NCBI GenBank assembly: GCA_002304785.1
Contig: DBMG01000053.1
Coordinates: forward strand, 45,234 to 109,233
Length of the DNA: 64,000 nt
From: Candidatus Accumulibacter sp. UBA704
GTDB taxonomy: Bacteria > Pseudomonadota > Gammaproteobacteria > Burkholderiales > Rhodocyclaceae
Reading direction: 5' to 3'
The notes under the pieces are model-generated. The model did not search any database. It saw only the letters and a list, made by a program, of their open reading frames with translations, and had not been told where the DNA came from. Of the stretch, positions 8,285 through 17,610 are shown in pieces (positions within the stretch are counted from its first letter, which is position 1; each line of letters starts with the position of its first letter). Made by a program: the position numbers and the translations under genes.

Positions 8285-10978
8285 ATGGCATCAATTTCAG
8301 AACAATACCAACCCCTTGCGAAAGACGATTCAGACCCTCAGGAAACGCTTGAATGGCTGGGAGCTCTTGCCGGCGTCATCGAAAACGAAGGTTCCGATCG
8401 CGCCCACTTTCTGATCGAGCAATTGATTGCCCAGGCGCGCGAAGAAGGCATCGATATTCCTTACAGCGCCACCACCGAATACGTCAATACCATTCCGGTC
8501 GAACGCCAGCCGATCTATCCCGGCGATGCGAGCATGGAAATCCGCATCCGCAACTTTATCCGCTGGAACGCCATGGCCATGGTCGTGCGCGCCAACCGCA
8601 ACACCAACGTCGGCGGGCATATTGCCTCCTTCGCCTCGTCGGCAGCGCTTTACGAGGTTGGATTCAACTGGTTCTGGCGCGCGCCCAGCGAAAAGCACGG
8701 CGGAGACCTGATCTTCTTCCAGGGCCATTCGATTCCGGGCGTTTATTCCCGCGCTTTCCAGCTCGGGCAACTGACCGAGGAACAACTGAATAATTTCCGC
8801 CAGGAAGTGGGCGACAACGGCCTGTCGTCGTACCCCCACCCCTGGCTGATGCCCGACTTCTGGCAATTCCCGACCGTGTCGATGGGCCTCGGACCGATTC
8901 AGGCCATCTACCAGGCCCGCTTCATGCGTTACATGGAAAGCCGCGGCGCGATCGAGGCCCAGGACCGCAAGGTGTGGGCTTTCCTTGGCGACGGCGAAAC
9001 CGACGAAGTCGAATCGCTGGGCGCCATCGGCATGGCCGCGCGTGAAAAACTCGACAACCTGATCTTCGTCATCAACTGTAACCTGCAGCGCCTCGACGGT
9101 CCTGTGCGCGGTAACGGCAAGATCATCCAGGATCTCGAAGGTGAATTCCGCGGCGCCGGCTGGAACGTGATCAAGCTGGTCTGGGGTCGCCACTGGGACG
9201 TGCTGTTCGAGCGCGACAAGAAGGGCCTGCTGAAGAAGCGCATGATGGAATGCGTCGACGGCGAATACCAGACCTTCAAAGCCAAGAACGGCGCCTACGT
9301 GCGCGAGAAATTTTTCAACACACCTGAGCTCAAGGAACTCGTTGCCGACTGGACGGATGCCGACATCTGGCTGCTCAATCGCGGCGGCCACGACATCTTC
9401 AAGATCTACAGCGCGTTCAAGGCTGCCGTTGAACACAAGGGCCAGCCGACGCTGATCCTGGCCAAGACGGTCAAGGGTTACGGCATGGGCGAGGCCGGCG
9501 AGGCGATGAACATCTCGCACCAGCAGAAGAAGCTCGACCGCGCCGCGCTGATAGGCTTCCGCGACCGCTTCAAGCTGCCGATCACAGACGACCAGATCGA
9601 AACGCTGCCCTACCTCAAGTTCGAGGAAGGTTCGGACGAACTCGCCTACATGCGCGAGCGCCGCGCCGCCCTCGGCGGCAACCTGCCGCAACGGCGTCGT
9701 TCGGCTGCTCCGCTCGAGATTCCGCCGCTCTCTTCCTTCGAACCCCTGCTGCGCGCTTCCGGCGAGGGTCGCGAGGTATCGACCACGATGTCCATCGTGC
9801 GCGCCCTGAACATCATGCTCAAGGACAAGAACATCGGCCGCCACGTTGTACCCATCGTTCCGGACGAATCACGCACCTTCGGCATGGAAGGCCTGTTCCG
9901 CCAGATCGGCATCTGGAACCAGCAGGGCCAGAAATACCTGCCGGAGGATCATGACCAGTTGATGTTCTACAAGGAATCGAAGACCGGCCAGGTACTGCAG
10001 GAAGGCATCAACGAAGCCGGCGCGATGAGCGACTGGATCGCCGCTGCGACGTCCTACTCGGTGCACGGGGTGCAGATGATCCCGTTCTACATCTGCTATT
10101 CGATGTTCGGCTTCCAGCGCACCATGGACCTGTGTTGGGCGGCGGGCGACCAGCGCGCCCGCGGCTTCCTGGTCGGCGGAACGGCCGGGCGCACCACGCT
10201 CAACGGCGAGGGACTGCAGCATCAGGACGGCCACTCGCTGATCCTCTCGGGCCTGATCCCCAACTGCATCAGCTACGACCCGACCTTCTCCTACGAGGTC
10301 GCGGTGATCATGCAAGAGGGCATGCGCCGCATGTTCCAGGAACAGGAGGACGTCTACTACTACCTGACGGTGATGAACGAGAACTACGAGCATCCCGAAA
10401 TGCCGCAGGGCGCCGAAAAGGACATCATCAAGGGCATGTACCTGTTCCGCAAGGGCGCCAAGGGCAAGGGCAAGCAGCCCGCGCCGCGCGTGCAGCTGCT
10501 CGGTTCTGGCACCATCTTCCGCGAAGTCATCGCGGCCGCCGATCTGCTCAAGAGCGACTGGGGCATCGATGCGGACCTGTGGGGCTGCCCGAGCTTCAAC
10601 GAACTGGCACGCGATGGCAACGATGCCGCGCGCCGGAGCATGCTACACCCCTCGGAAAAACCGAAACAGAGCCATGTCGAACGCTGCCTGGGCAACACCC
10701 AAGGGCCGATCGTCGCCGCCAGTGATTACGTCCGGCTCTATGCAGAACAGATCCGTCCGTTCATCAACCGCCGCTACGTCACGCTCGGAACCGATGGATT
10801 CGGCCGCTCCGACACTCGCGAGGCCCTGCGCCATTTCTTCGAGGTCGATCGCCGCTGGATCACGGTCGCGGCGCTAAAAGCACTCGCCGACGAGGGTACC
10901 ATCGACCGCAGCAAAGTCGCCGAAGCGATCGTCAAGTACGGCATCGACATCAACAAACCGAACCCGATGACGGTCTAA
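8285..10978 (+). CDS. aceE: Pyruvate dehydrogenase E1 component, homodimeric type
   Basis: 897 residues (E. coli AceE 887). E1 decarboxylates pyruvate with thiamine diphosphate and reductively acetylates the lipoyl groups of E2. The ThDP motif GDGETDEVESLG with the downstream NCNLQ is intact, and the N-terminal region RNFIRWNAMAMVVRANR and GGHIASFASSAALYEVGFNWFWR are typical of the single-chain gamma/betaproteobacterial E1. I chose the ATG at 8285 because AGGAGG lies 7-12 nt upstream; the frame stays open further upstream without such a site. It is first in the aceE-aceF-lpd operon, 12 nt before aceF. Confidence 0.97.
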   Translation: MASISEQYQPLAKDDSDPQETLEWLGALAGVIENEGSDRAHFLIEQLIAQAREEGIDIPYSATTEYVNTIPVERQPIYPGDASMEIRIRNFIRWNAMAMVVRANRNTNVGGHIASFASSAALYEVGFNWFWRAPSEKHGGDLIFFQGHSIPGVYSRAFQLGQLTEEQLNNFRQEVGDNGLSSYPHPWLMPDFWQFPTVSMGLGPIQAIYQARFMRYMESRGAIEAQDRKVWAFLGDGETDEVESLGAIGMAAREKLDNLIFVINCNLQRLDGPVRGNGKIIQDLEGEFRGAGWNVIKLVWGRHWDVLFERDKKGLLKKRMMECVDGEYQTFKAKNGAYVREKFFNTPELKELVADWTDADIWLLNRGGHDIFKIYSAFKAAVEHKGQPTLILAKTVKGYGMGEAGEAMNISHQQKKLDRAALIGFRDRFKLPITDDQIETLPYLKFEEGSDELAYMRERRAALGGNLPQRRRSAAPLEIPPLSSFEPLLRASGEGREVSTTMSIVRALNIMLKDKNIGRHVVPIVPDESRTFGMEGLFRQIGIWNQQGQKYLPEDHDQLMFYKESKTGQVLQEGINEAGAMSDWIAAATSYSVHGVQMIPFYICYSMFGFQRTMDLCWAAGDQRARGFLVGGTAGRTTLNGEGLQHQDGHSLILSGLIPNCISYDPTFSYEVAVIMQEGMRRMFQEQEDVYYYLTVMNENYEHPEMPQGAEKDIIKGMYLFRKGAKGKGKQPAPRVQLLGSGTIFREVIAAADLLKSDWGIDADLWGCPSFNELARDGNDAARRSMLHPSEKPKQSHVERCLGNTQGPIVAASDYVRLYAEQIRPFINRRYVTLGTDGFGRSDTREALRHFFEVDRRWITVAALKALADEGTIDRSKVAEAIVKYGIDINKPNPMTV

Positions 10979-10990
10979 AGGAGCGATTTC

Positions 10991-12298
10991 ATGAGTCAAG
11001 CAATAGAAGTCAAAGTCCCTGACATCGGCGGTTTCAGTCTCATCCCGGTCATCGAACTGTGCGTCAAGGTCGGCGACAGCGTCGAAGCCGACGCGCCGCT
11101 GATCACCCTCGAATCCGAAAAGGCCACGATGGACGTCCCGGCGCCGAAAGCCGGCATTGTCAAGGAACTGCGCGTCGGACTCGGCGACCGCGTGTCCGAA
11201 GGCACCGTCATCGCCCTGATCGAACCGGCAAGCGCCGAAGCGCCGGTTCAGGAAAAGCAGGAAGCTGCAGCGGTTGCTCCGTCCCAAGCGGCAGCGCCCG
11301 TCCTTCCCACTCCACCCACGCCGCAGACTCCGCGCGAGCCGATTCCGGCTCCGCGCACCTCGCAGCCGGCAGAACGCCAGTTTGACGGCAAGGCCCACGC
11401 CAGTCCCTCGGTACGCCTGTTCGCCCGGGAACTGGGTGTCGACCTGACCAAGGTTCCAGCCACCGGCCCCAAGGGACGCATCCTCAAGGAAGACGTGACC
11501 GCCTTCGTCAAGGGCGTCATGCAGGCCGGCGTCGTTCCGGGCGCGGCCCCCAGCCTCGGGGGCGGCCTCGACCTGCTGCCGTGGCCGAAAGTCGATTTCG
11601 AGAAATTCGGTGCGATCGAGGTCCAGCCGCTGTCGCGCATCAAGAAGATTTCCGGGCAGAACCTGGCCCGCAACTGGGTCATGATCCCGGCGGTCACCTA
11701 CCACGAGGACGCCGACATCACCGATCTGGAAGCCTTCCGCCTCGCGCTGAACAAGGAGAACGAGAAGAGCGGCGCCAAGGTCACCATGCTCGCCTTCCTG
11801 ATCAAGGCTTGCGAACTGGCGCTGAAAAAATTCCCGGAGTTCAACAGCTCGCTGGACGGCGAAAACCTGGTGCTGAAGAAGTATTTCAACATCGCCTTCG
11901 CCGCTGACACGCCGAATGGCCTGGTCGTGCCGGTAATCAAGAACGTCGACCGCAAATCGGTCAGCCAGATCGCCGTCGAATGCGGCGAACTGGCGAAGAA
12001 GGCTCGCGACGGCAAGCTCGGCCCGGCGGAAATGACCGGCGCCTGCTTTACCATCTCCAGCGTCGGCGGCATCGGCGGCACGGCATTCTCGCCGATCGTC
12101 AATGCGCCGGAAGTGGCCATCCTCGGCGTGAGCAAGTCGGTGATGAAACCGGTGTGGAACGGCAGTGAATTCGTCCCGCGCCTGATGTTGCCGCTGTCGC
12201 TGTCGGCTGACCACCGCGTCATCGACGGCGCGCTGGCCACCCGCTTCAACGTCTATATCGCGCAATTGCTGGCCGACATGCGCCGCGCGCTGGTTTGA
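10991..12298 (+). CDS. aceF: Pyruvate dehydrogenase E2, dihydrolipoamide acetyltransferase
   Basis: 435 residues with one lipoyl domain (residues 1-78, lipoyl lysine K44 in ESEKATMDVP), a Pro/Ala-rich linker (~80-130), an E1/E3-binding domain (SPSVRLFARELGVDLTKVPA) and a catalytic acetyltransferase domain ending in SADHRVIDG, the HxxxDG active site. It is shorter than E. coli AceF (630 aa, three lipoyl domains), as usual in betaproteobacteria. It forms the core of the complex and passes acetyl groups to CoA. It lies 12 nt after aceE and 13 nt before lpd. Confidence 0.96.
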   Translation: MSQAIEVKVPDIGGFSLIPVIELCVKVGDSVEADAPLITLESEKATMDVPAPKAGIVKELRVGLGDRVSEGTVIALIEPASAEAPVQEKQEAAAVAPSQAAAPVLPTPPTPQTPREPIPAPRTSQPAERQFDGKAHASPSVRLFARELGVDLTKVPATGPKGRILKEDVTAFVKGVMQAGVVPGAAPSLGGGLDLLPWPKVDFEKFGAIEVQPLSRIKKISGQNLARNWVMIPAVTYHEDADITDLEAFRLALNKENEKSGAKVTMLAFLIKACELALKKFPEFNSSLDGENLVLKKYFNIAFAADTPNGLVVPVIKNVDRKSVSQIAVECGELAKKARDGKLGPAEMTGACFTISSVGGIGGTAFSPIVNAPEVAILGVSKSVMKPVWNGSEFVPRLMLPLSLSADHRVIDGALATRFNVYIAQLLADMRRALV

Positions 12299-12311
12299 TC
12301 GGGAGACAGGA

Positions 12312-14147
12312 ATGAGCCAGATCATTGAAGTCAAAGTCCCCGATATCGGCGATTTCAAGAACGTCCCGATCATCGACATCGCCGTCAAGGTGGGCGATTC
12401 GGTCACCACCGAAGAAGCCTTGATGACCCTCGAATCGGACAAGGCAACCATCGACGTCCCGAGTCCGTGTGACGGCGTCATCAAGGAAATCACCGTCAAG
12501 GTGGGCGACAAGGTCTCCGAGGGCAGCATCATCGCCCGCATCGACGCAGCGGCGTCAGCGGCGTCAGCGGCGGCGGAAGCGCAACCGGCCGTGGCCACGC
12601 CTACCGCCGTAACGCCCGCGCCACCAGCCGGCAAGCCCGAGGGTACGGCCAGTGCCGTCGCGCCGGCGGCGGCTGCGCAAGCCGGACAGTTCTCCGGCAA
12701 GGCCGATGTCGAATGCGAGATGCTCGTCCTCGGCGCCGGCCCCGGCGGCTATTCGGCGGCCTTCCGTTCCGCCGACCTGGGGATGAAGACAGTCATCGTC
12801 GAACGCTACGCCACGCTCGGCGGCGTGTGCCTCAACGTCGGGTGCATCCCCTCTAAAGCCCTGCTGCACGTCGCCGCAGTCATGGAAGAAGCCGAACACA
12901 TGGCGGAAACCGGGGTGACGTTCGCCCCTCCGCAGATCGACATCGACAAGCTGCGCGCGCACAAGGCCAAGGTGGTCGGCAAGCTGACCACCGGCCTGGC
13001 CGGCATGGCCAAGGCACGCAAGGTGGATATCGTCCGCGGCTACGGCAGTTTCCTCGACGCCAATCATGTGGAAGTCGAGGTGACCGATGGCAAGGGACAG
13101 GAAAAAACCGGCCAGAGGAAAATCATCCGTTTCCAGAAGTGCATCATCGCTGCCGGCAGTTCGCCGGTACACCTCCCGTTCATCCCGCAGGACCCGCGCG
13201 TCGTCGACTCGACCGGGGCGCTGGAGTTGCGCTTCGTGCCGAAGAAACTGCTGGTCATCGGCGGCGGCATCATCGGCCTGGAAATGGCCACGGTCTATTC
13301 GCTCCTGGGCGCCCGCGTCGACGTCGTGGAAATGCTCGACGCCCTGATGCAGGGCCCCGACCGCGACGCCGTCAAGGTCTGGGAAAAGCAGAATACGCAC
13401 CGCTTCGACTCGGTCATGCTGAAGACCCGCACCGTGGCGGTCGACGCCCGCGATAGCGGACTGTACGTCAAGTTCGAAGGGGAGAACGCCCCGGCGGATG
13501 CCGTCCGCTATGACATGATCCTGCAATCGGCAGGCCGCGTGCCGAACGGCAAGAAGATCGCCGCGGAAAAGGCGGGCGTCACGGTATCCGAACGGGGATT
13601 CATCGCGGCGGATAACCAGATGCGCACCAACGTGCCGCACATCTTTGCCATCGGCGACATCGTCGGCAACCCGATGCTGGCGCACAAGGCAGTCCACGAG
13701 GGGCATGTCGCCGCCGAAGTTGCGGCCGGACAGAAGACGGCATTCGAGGCGACGGTCATCCCCGGCGTGGCCTACACCCATCCGGAAGTAGCCTGGGTCG
13801 GGTACACCGAGGCCCAGGCAGCCAAGGAAGGTCGCGCCGTGGAAATTGCCAAGTTCCCGTGGGCGGCCTCCGGCCGGGCCATCGCCAACGGTGCAGAGTA
13901 CGGTTTCACCAAGTTGATCTTCGACGCCTCGGAAGACGGCGGACACCGCATCATCGGCGGCGCCATCGTCGGCCCGGCGGCCGGCGACATGATCGGCGAA
14001 ATCTGCCTGGCCATCGAGATGGGCTGTGATGAGGTGGATATCGGCAAGACCATCCATCCGCACCCGACGCTCGGCGAAAGCATCGGCATGGCGGCCGAAG
14101 TCGCGCACGGCACCTGCACCGACCTGCCGCCCATCAGGAAGAAGTAG
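12312..14147 (+). CDS. lpdA: Dihydrolipoamide dehydrogenase (E3) with fused N-terminal lipoyl domain
   Basis: 611 residues, about 130 more than a plain E3. Residues 1-78 form a lipoyl domain nearly identical in layout to that of the preceding AceF (K44 in ESDKATIDVP). An Ala/Pro linker and the flavoprotein follow: the FAD-binding VLGAGPGGYSAAFR, the redox disulfide C173/C178 in GGVCLNVGCIPSK, the NAD-binding VIGGGIIGLEMATVYSLLG, and the C-terminal HPHPTLGES with the catalytic His. It reoxidises dihydrolipoyl groups with NAD+. The lipoyl-E3 fusion is common in betaproteobacteria and Neisseria. It is the last gene of the operon, followed by a terminator-like hairpin. Confidence 0.96.
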   Translation: MSQIIEVKVPDIGDFKNVPIIDIAVKVGDSVTTEEALMTLESDKATIDVPSPCDGVIKEITVKVGDKVSEGSIIARIDAAASAASAAAEAQPAVATPTAVTPAPPAGKPEGTASAVAPAAAAQAGQFSGKADVECEMLVLGAGPGGYSAAFRSADLGMKTVIVERYATLGGVCLNVGCIPSKALLHVAAVMEEAEHMAETGVTFAPPQIDIDKLRAHKAKVVGKLTTGLAGMAKARKVDIVRGYGSFLDANHVEVEVTDGKGQEKTGQRKIIRFQKCIIAAGSSPVHLPFIPQDPRVVDSTGALELRFVPKKLLVIGGGIIGLEMATVYSLLGARVDVVEMLDALMQGPDRDAVKVWEKQNTHRFDSVMLKTRTVAVDARDSGLYVKFEGENAPADAVRYDMILQSAGRVPNGKKIAAEKAGVTVSERGFIAADNQMRTNVPHIFAIGDIVGNPMLAHKAVHEGHVAAEVAAGQKTAFEATVIPGVAYTHPEVAWVGYTEAQAAKEGRAVEIAKFPWAASGRAIANGAEYGFTKLIFDASEDGGHRIIGGAIVGPAAGDMIGEICLAIEMGCDEVDIGKTIHPHPTLGESIGMAAEVAHGTCTDLPPIRKK

Positions 14148-14160
14148 AACGGGAAGCGAT

Positions 14161-14197
14161 AAGGAAAGGGGAAGCCGGCAGAGGACTTCCCCTCCTT
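14161..14197 (+). terminator. Hairpin after the pyruvate dehydrogenase operon
   Basis: GGGGAAG (14168-14174) pairs with CTTCCCC (14186-14192), and flanking AAGGA (14161-14165) can pair with TCCTT (14193-14197). A short pyrimidine run follows instead of a clean T tract, so termination strength is uncertain. Confidence 0.5.
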
Positions 14198-14276
14198 CTA
14201 CCCCCCTTGATTCCAAAAGGATTGTTTCGGCCTCCGGTTTTGGTCATAATGCCCGATCTTCTCCGGAATCATCGCC

Positions 14277-15935
14277 ATGGCATCCTCTCGCCCGAACGTC
14301 ATAGATGATCGTATCCATGTCCTGCGAACGCGTTGGGACAACTACGTCAATGCCGGATCTTTCGATCGCTTCATCGAATTCACCGTAACCGTCAATAGCC
14401 TGGCCGAGCACTTCAACCGAATGCGCCTCCCCGGGTTGGTCAGGATGTGCGAGGGGCTGGAAAATCTGGCACTCGCGCGACTGGGAACGCAAGCGTCGCA
14501 TCCGATCGCCAATCGGGATATCGCGCTCTTGCAACGCCAGGTCGAGACCCTGCTGGCTGCCGTGCGCACCTCGCGCTTGGTGGCGCCCGAACGGCGCACC
14601 GAAGAACCGGCGGAAGCAGTCGGCAATCTCGAATGGATCAAGCCGCGCCTGGTGTGGCTGGTCGTCGCACCCGAAATGCATGAGATGGCCAACGCGCTGC
14701 GCCAGCAGATCGATTTCTACGGCTTTCTGACTGCGGAAATTGGATGGGAGGAACAACTCCCGGACAGCGAAACGCCGCTGGCCGTGCTGTGCATTCCCGG
14801 CCGGGAAAGCGCCGAGATCGAACATCGGAAGATCGCCGAGATACGCGGCGCTTGCCCGGCCAGCCAGATGATTTACCTGGGAGTTCATCCCGCCCTCGAC
14901 AATATCGTCGCTCTGATGCGTTCCGGGATCGACCTCACCATCCCGATCGAGGAGGGGACGACCATGGTCCTCAATTGCGTCCTCGATCTCGTCCAGAACT
15001 TCGAGCCGGAGAAGTACCGCGTTCTGGTCGTCGAGGATTCGCTGGTCGCGGTGACGCTGATCCAGCGCACTCTGTCGGAACATGGCATCGATAGTCGCGC
15101 CATCCGCGACCCGGGCCGCTTGCTCGACGAACTGCAGTGCTACCGTCCCGACCTGATCCTGATGGACATGCACATGCCGCGCTTCAACGGCGTCGAGGCC
15201 ACCCGCGTGCTGCGCCAGATGTCGGCCTACCGCTCGCTGCCGATCGTTTACCTGTCCAGCGAATCCGATGTCGGGATGCAGGTCGAGGCGTTGCGTCTCG
15301 GCGGCGACCAGTTTCTCAACAAGCCGTTCAATCCGGTGTTGCTGGCCGCCGTGATCAAGACCAAGATCGAGCGCTTCCGGGAAACCCAACGCTCATCCCG
15401 GCACGACGGCCTGACCGGACTGCTCAATCACACGGCAGCGAAGTCGATGCTCAAGGCGATGGTGGACAATATGACGCCGTCGCGCATGCTGACGGTGGCC
15501 ATGATCGACATCGACCATTTCAAGTCGATCAACGACACCTTCGGCCACCCGGTCGGCGATCAGGTTATTCGCGGCCTGGCCTGGCTGCTCAAGGGACGGC
15601 TGCGTTCCTCCGACCTGATCGGCCGATACGGCGGCGAGGAATTCCTGGTGGCCCTGCCCGACATCTCGCCGGCTCAGGCGCGCGCGGTAATCGAACGCAT
15701 CCGCGAGGATTTCTCTTCGTTGCCGCATGCGCACTCCAAGGGCGCCCTGTTCTCAACATTCAGTGCCGGCATTGCTTCCTGGCCGGAATTCGATTCGCCA
15801 CAGAACTTGACCGAAGCCGCAGACTTTGCTCTGCTCGAAGCCAAGCAGCACGGCCGCAACCGGGTCAGGCAGGCGTTGGCAACGGATGAAGACTTCCGCG
15901 CCCTGCAACCCTATCTCTTCCCGGAAAATTCCTGA
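14277..15935 (+). CDS. Response regulator with receiver and GGDEF (diguanylate cyclase) domains
   Basis: 552 residues, soluble. Residues 1-110 are helical, with an Hpt-like look but no obvious phospho-His motif. Residues ~122-240 resemble a receiver fold without the acidic pocket or phospho-Asp (pseudo-receiver). A full receiver domain starts near 246 (YRVLVVEDS) with the phosphoacceptor D297 in LILMDMHMP. The C-terminal GGDEF domain has the active site GGEEF (452-456), and RSSD (443-446) lies five residues before it, matching the product-inhibition I-site. It should make cyclic di-GMP in response to phosphorylation and be feedback-inhibited. No sensor kinase is nearby. It is monocistronic, after the pdh operon and convergent with dgkA. 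Confidence 0.88.
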   Translation: MASSRPNVIDDRIHVLRTRWDNYVNAGSFDRFIEFTVTVNSLAEHFNRMRLPGLVRMCEGLENLALARLGTQASHPIANRDIALLQRQVETLLAAVRTSRLVAPERRTEEPAEAVGNLEWIKPRLVWLVVAPEMHEMANALRQQIDFYGFLTAEIGWEEQLPDSETPLAVLCIPGRESAEIEHRKIAEIRGACPASQMIYLGVHPALDNIVALMRSGIDLTIPIEEGTTMVLNCVLDLVQNFEPEKYRVLVVEDSLVAVTLIQRTLSEHGIDSRAIRDPGRLLDELQCYRPDLILMDMHMPRFNGVEATRVLRQMSAYRSLPIVYLSSESDVGMQVEALRLGGDQFLNKPFNPVLLAAVIKTKIERFRETQRSSRHDGLTGLLNHTAAKSMLKAMVDNMTPSRMLTVAMIDIDHFKSINDTFGHPVGDQVIRGLAWLLKGRLRSSDLIGRYGGEEFLVALPDISPAQARAVIERIREDFSSLPHAHSKGALFSTFSAGIASWPEFDSPQNLTEAADFALLEAKQHGRNRVRQALATDEDFRALQPYLFPENS

Positions 15936-15965
15936 GCGGTTCCGGACGAGCGGCAAAATCGCCGG

Positions 15966-16340
15966 TCACGCAGCCAGGACACAGCCCCAGACGACCACGA
16001 CGTTGAGGAGCGCCAGAAATACCGCCGCACTGCCGATGTCCTTGGCCCGTTTCGACAGATGGTGTCGATCCAGCGACACGCGATCCACGACCGCCTCGAT
16101 CGCCGAATTGATCAACTCGACGATCAGGACGAGTAGAACACTGGCGATCATCGCCGCCCGCCCGCCCCAGGGAACCGGCAGAACGAAGGATAGCGGAACC
16201 AGGAAGAGCGCCAGCAATACCTCCTGCCGGAAAGCGTCCTCGCACGTGTATGCCGCGCGCAATCCCGACATCGAATAATGCAGCGCGTTCCACACGCGAC
16301 GCAGACCGGTTTTTCCCTTGAAAGGACTTTCTTCAGACAC
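15966..16340 (-). CDS. dgkA: Diacylglycerol kinase
   Basis: 124 residues (E. coli DgkA 121) with three membrane helices and the family signature VELINSAIEAVVDR, which carries the catalytic and Mg-binding Glu residues. It phosphorylates diacylglycerol to phosphatidic acid in the inner membrane with ATP. It is the third gene of a minus-strand set: phosphoesterase, glycosyltransferase, dgkA, with a 94-nt gap before it. If the upstream enzyme is a PlcP-type phospholipase C, dgkA would recycle its diacylglycerol product. That link is inferred from gene order. Confidence 0.93.
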   Translation of the reverse strand: MSEESPFKGKTGLRRVWNALHYSMSGLRAAYTCEDAFRQEVLLALFLVPLSFVLPVPWGGRAAMIASVLLVLIVELINSAIEAVVDRVSLDRHHLSKRAKDIGSAAVFLALLNVVVVWGCVLAA

Positions 16341-16434
16341 AAGATCTCCTTGCCGGATCGATTGCAGGCGGCAAGTATAGAAGTGAAAGGGGAAACGGGA
16401 AAGGCGAAACTGCCAGGGGGAAAGCCGCCCTGTT

Positions 16435-17610
16435 TCAAGGTTTGCGTTTCACGGACCTTCGGTCGCTGTCGGCGATCTTCCTGTACAACTCGGCCATCCG
16501 TCCCGCCAGCTCCTCGCCGGACCATTCGGCGGCATACGTCCGTGCTTCATCGGAGAGCCGGTGCCGAAGATTTCGGTCGTTCAACACTCGCGACAATGCC
16601 AGCGAAAACGCATAAGGATTGGCATCCGGCACCAGCGCCCCACGACCGGCATTCAGGATATCGGCTGTTCCCATTTCGGCGAGCGCCACCACCGGCAGTC
16701 CGGTAGCCATGGCTTCCAGCAGAACCAGCCCCTGGGTTTCGGTGCGCGAGGCAAAAACGAAGACATCCGCCGCGGCGTAGCACGCCGGGAGTTCGGCATC
16801 ACGGTCGAGATAGCCGATGAATCGCACACTACCGGCCAATCCCCGGTCACAAACAGACTGCCGCAGATTCGGCAGTGCCGGACCGTCCCCCGCGACAAGC
16901 AACAGCATGGCGGGAATCGTCTCGCGCATCTGTTCCGCCACATCCAAGAGAAACTCGATGTTTTTCTCGTGCGCCACTCGCCCGACATAGAGCGCGACCG
17001 GACGCGCCTCATCGACCCCGTATTTCGCCCGGAACCACTGCCGCGCGCCGTGCTGAGGCCTGTTCAGCGAGACTCCGGTCGGCAGGATGTGCTGCGGAGT
17101 CTTCACGCCGTATTCGGCCAGACGTCGGCTGATGGCGGCGGAAGGAACGATCACGGTATCCAGCGCGTTGCATTGGCGCCGCGAAAACGCCCGCGCCAGG
17201 CCTCTGAGCCACGGAGCGGGAACCAGCGGAACATAGTGGGCGAGATATTCTTCGAACAGCGTGTGGTAGGTCGCGACGACAGGAACACCACAGCGGCGCG
17301 CCGCATTTACCCCCGCGTAGTGGGCAACGAACGGAGTTTGCACATGCACGAGATCAACCCCTCCGCCAACCGCCGCAAGCACGGCATCATGCATTTCGCG
17401 CCAGCGCACCAGCCGGTCTTCCGGGTCGCCGGGGACGCTGCGTGCCGGAACCCGGGTCACCCACGACTCATCGAAGCCACCGCCGTAGTCCGGGGCAACC
17501 AGCGACACCTCGATGCCATGCGCCAACAACGATTGTCGGTACGTGAGGATCGCCGTCGAGACGCCGTTGATACGCGGAAAGAACACGTCGGAAACCATCG
17601 TTACGCGCAC
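16435..17610 (-). CDS. GT4-family glycosyltransferase, probable diacylglycerol glycosyltransferase (Agt-like)
   Basis: About 391 residues from a GTG start at 17610, which follows GGAGG by 7 nt and overlaps the end of the phosphoesterase gene by 10 nt. An upstream in-frame start would add a Gly/Arg-rich tail lying inside the preceding gene, so I reject it. The N-terminus (MVSDVFFPRINGVSTAI), the TYHTLFEEYLAHYVP segment and the E-x7-E motif in SRTETQGLVLLEAMATGLP are typical of retaining GT4 enzymes, including lipid glucosyltransferases. No signal peptide; probably a membrane-surface protein. Coupling to a PlcP-like phosphoesterase and dgkA suggests that it glycosylates diacylglycerol. The sugar and acceptor are not shown by sequence; an LPS- or mannosyl-transferase is the alternative. 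Confidence 0.72.
   Translation of the reverse strand: MRVTMVSDVFFPRINGVSTAILTYRQSLLAHGIEVSLVAPDYGGGFDESWVTRVPARSVPGDPEDRLVRWREMHDAVLAAVGGGVDLVHVQTPFVAHYAGVNAARRCGVPVVATYHTLFEEYLAHYVPLVPAPWLRGLARAFSRRQCNALDTVIVPSAAISRRLAEYGVKTPQHILPTGVSLNRPQHGARQWFRAKYGVDEARPVALYVGRVAHEKNIEFLLDVAEQMRETIPAMLLLVAGDGPALPNLRQSVCDRGLAGSVRFIGYLDRDAELPACYAAADVFVFASRTETQGLVLLEAMATGLPVVALAEMGTADILNAGRGALVPDANPYAFSLALSRVLNDRNLRHRLSDEARTYAAEWSGEELAGRMAELYRKIADSDRRSVKRKP

Noticed and set aside
8330..9844. Minus-strand frame of ~504 codons opposite aceE
   Set aside because: Shadow of aceE, which is certain from its motifs.
10874..12700. Minus-strand frame of ~608 codons opposite aceF and the start of lpd
   Set aside because: Shadow of well-identified genes with strong codon bias; no motif or start signal.
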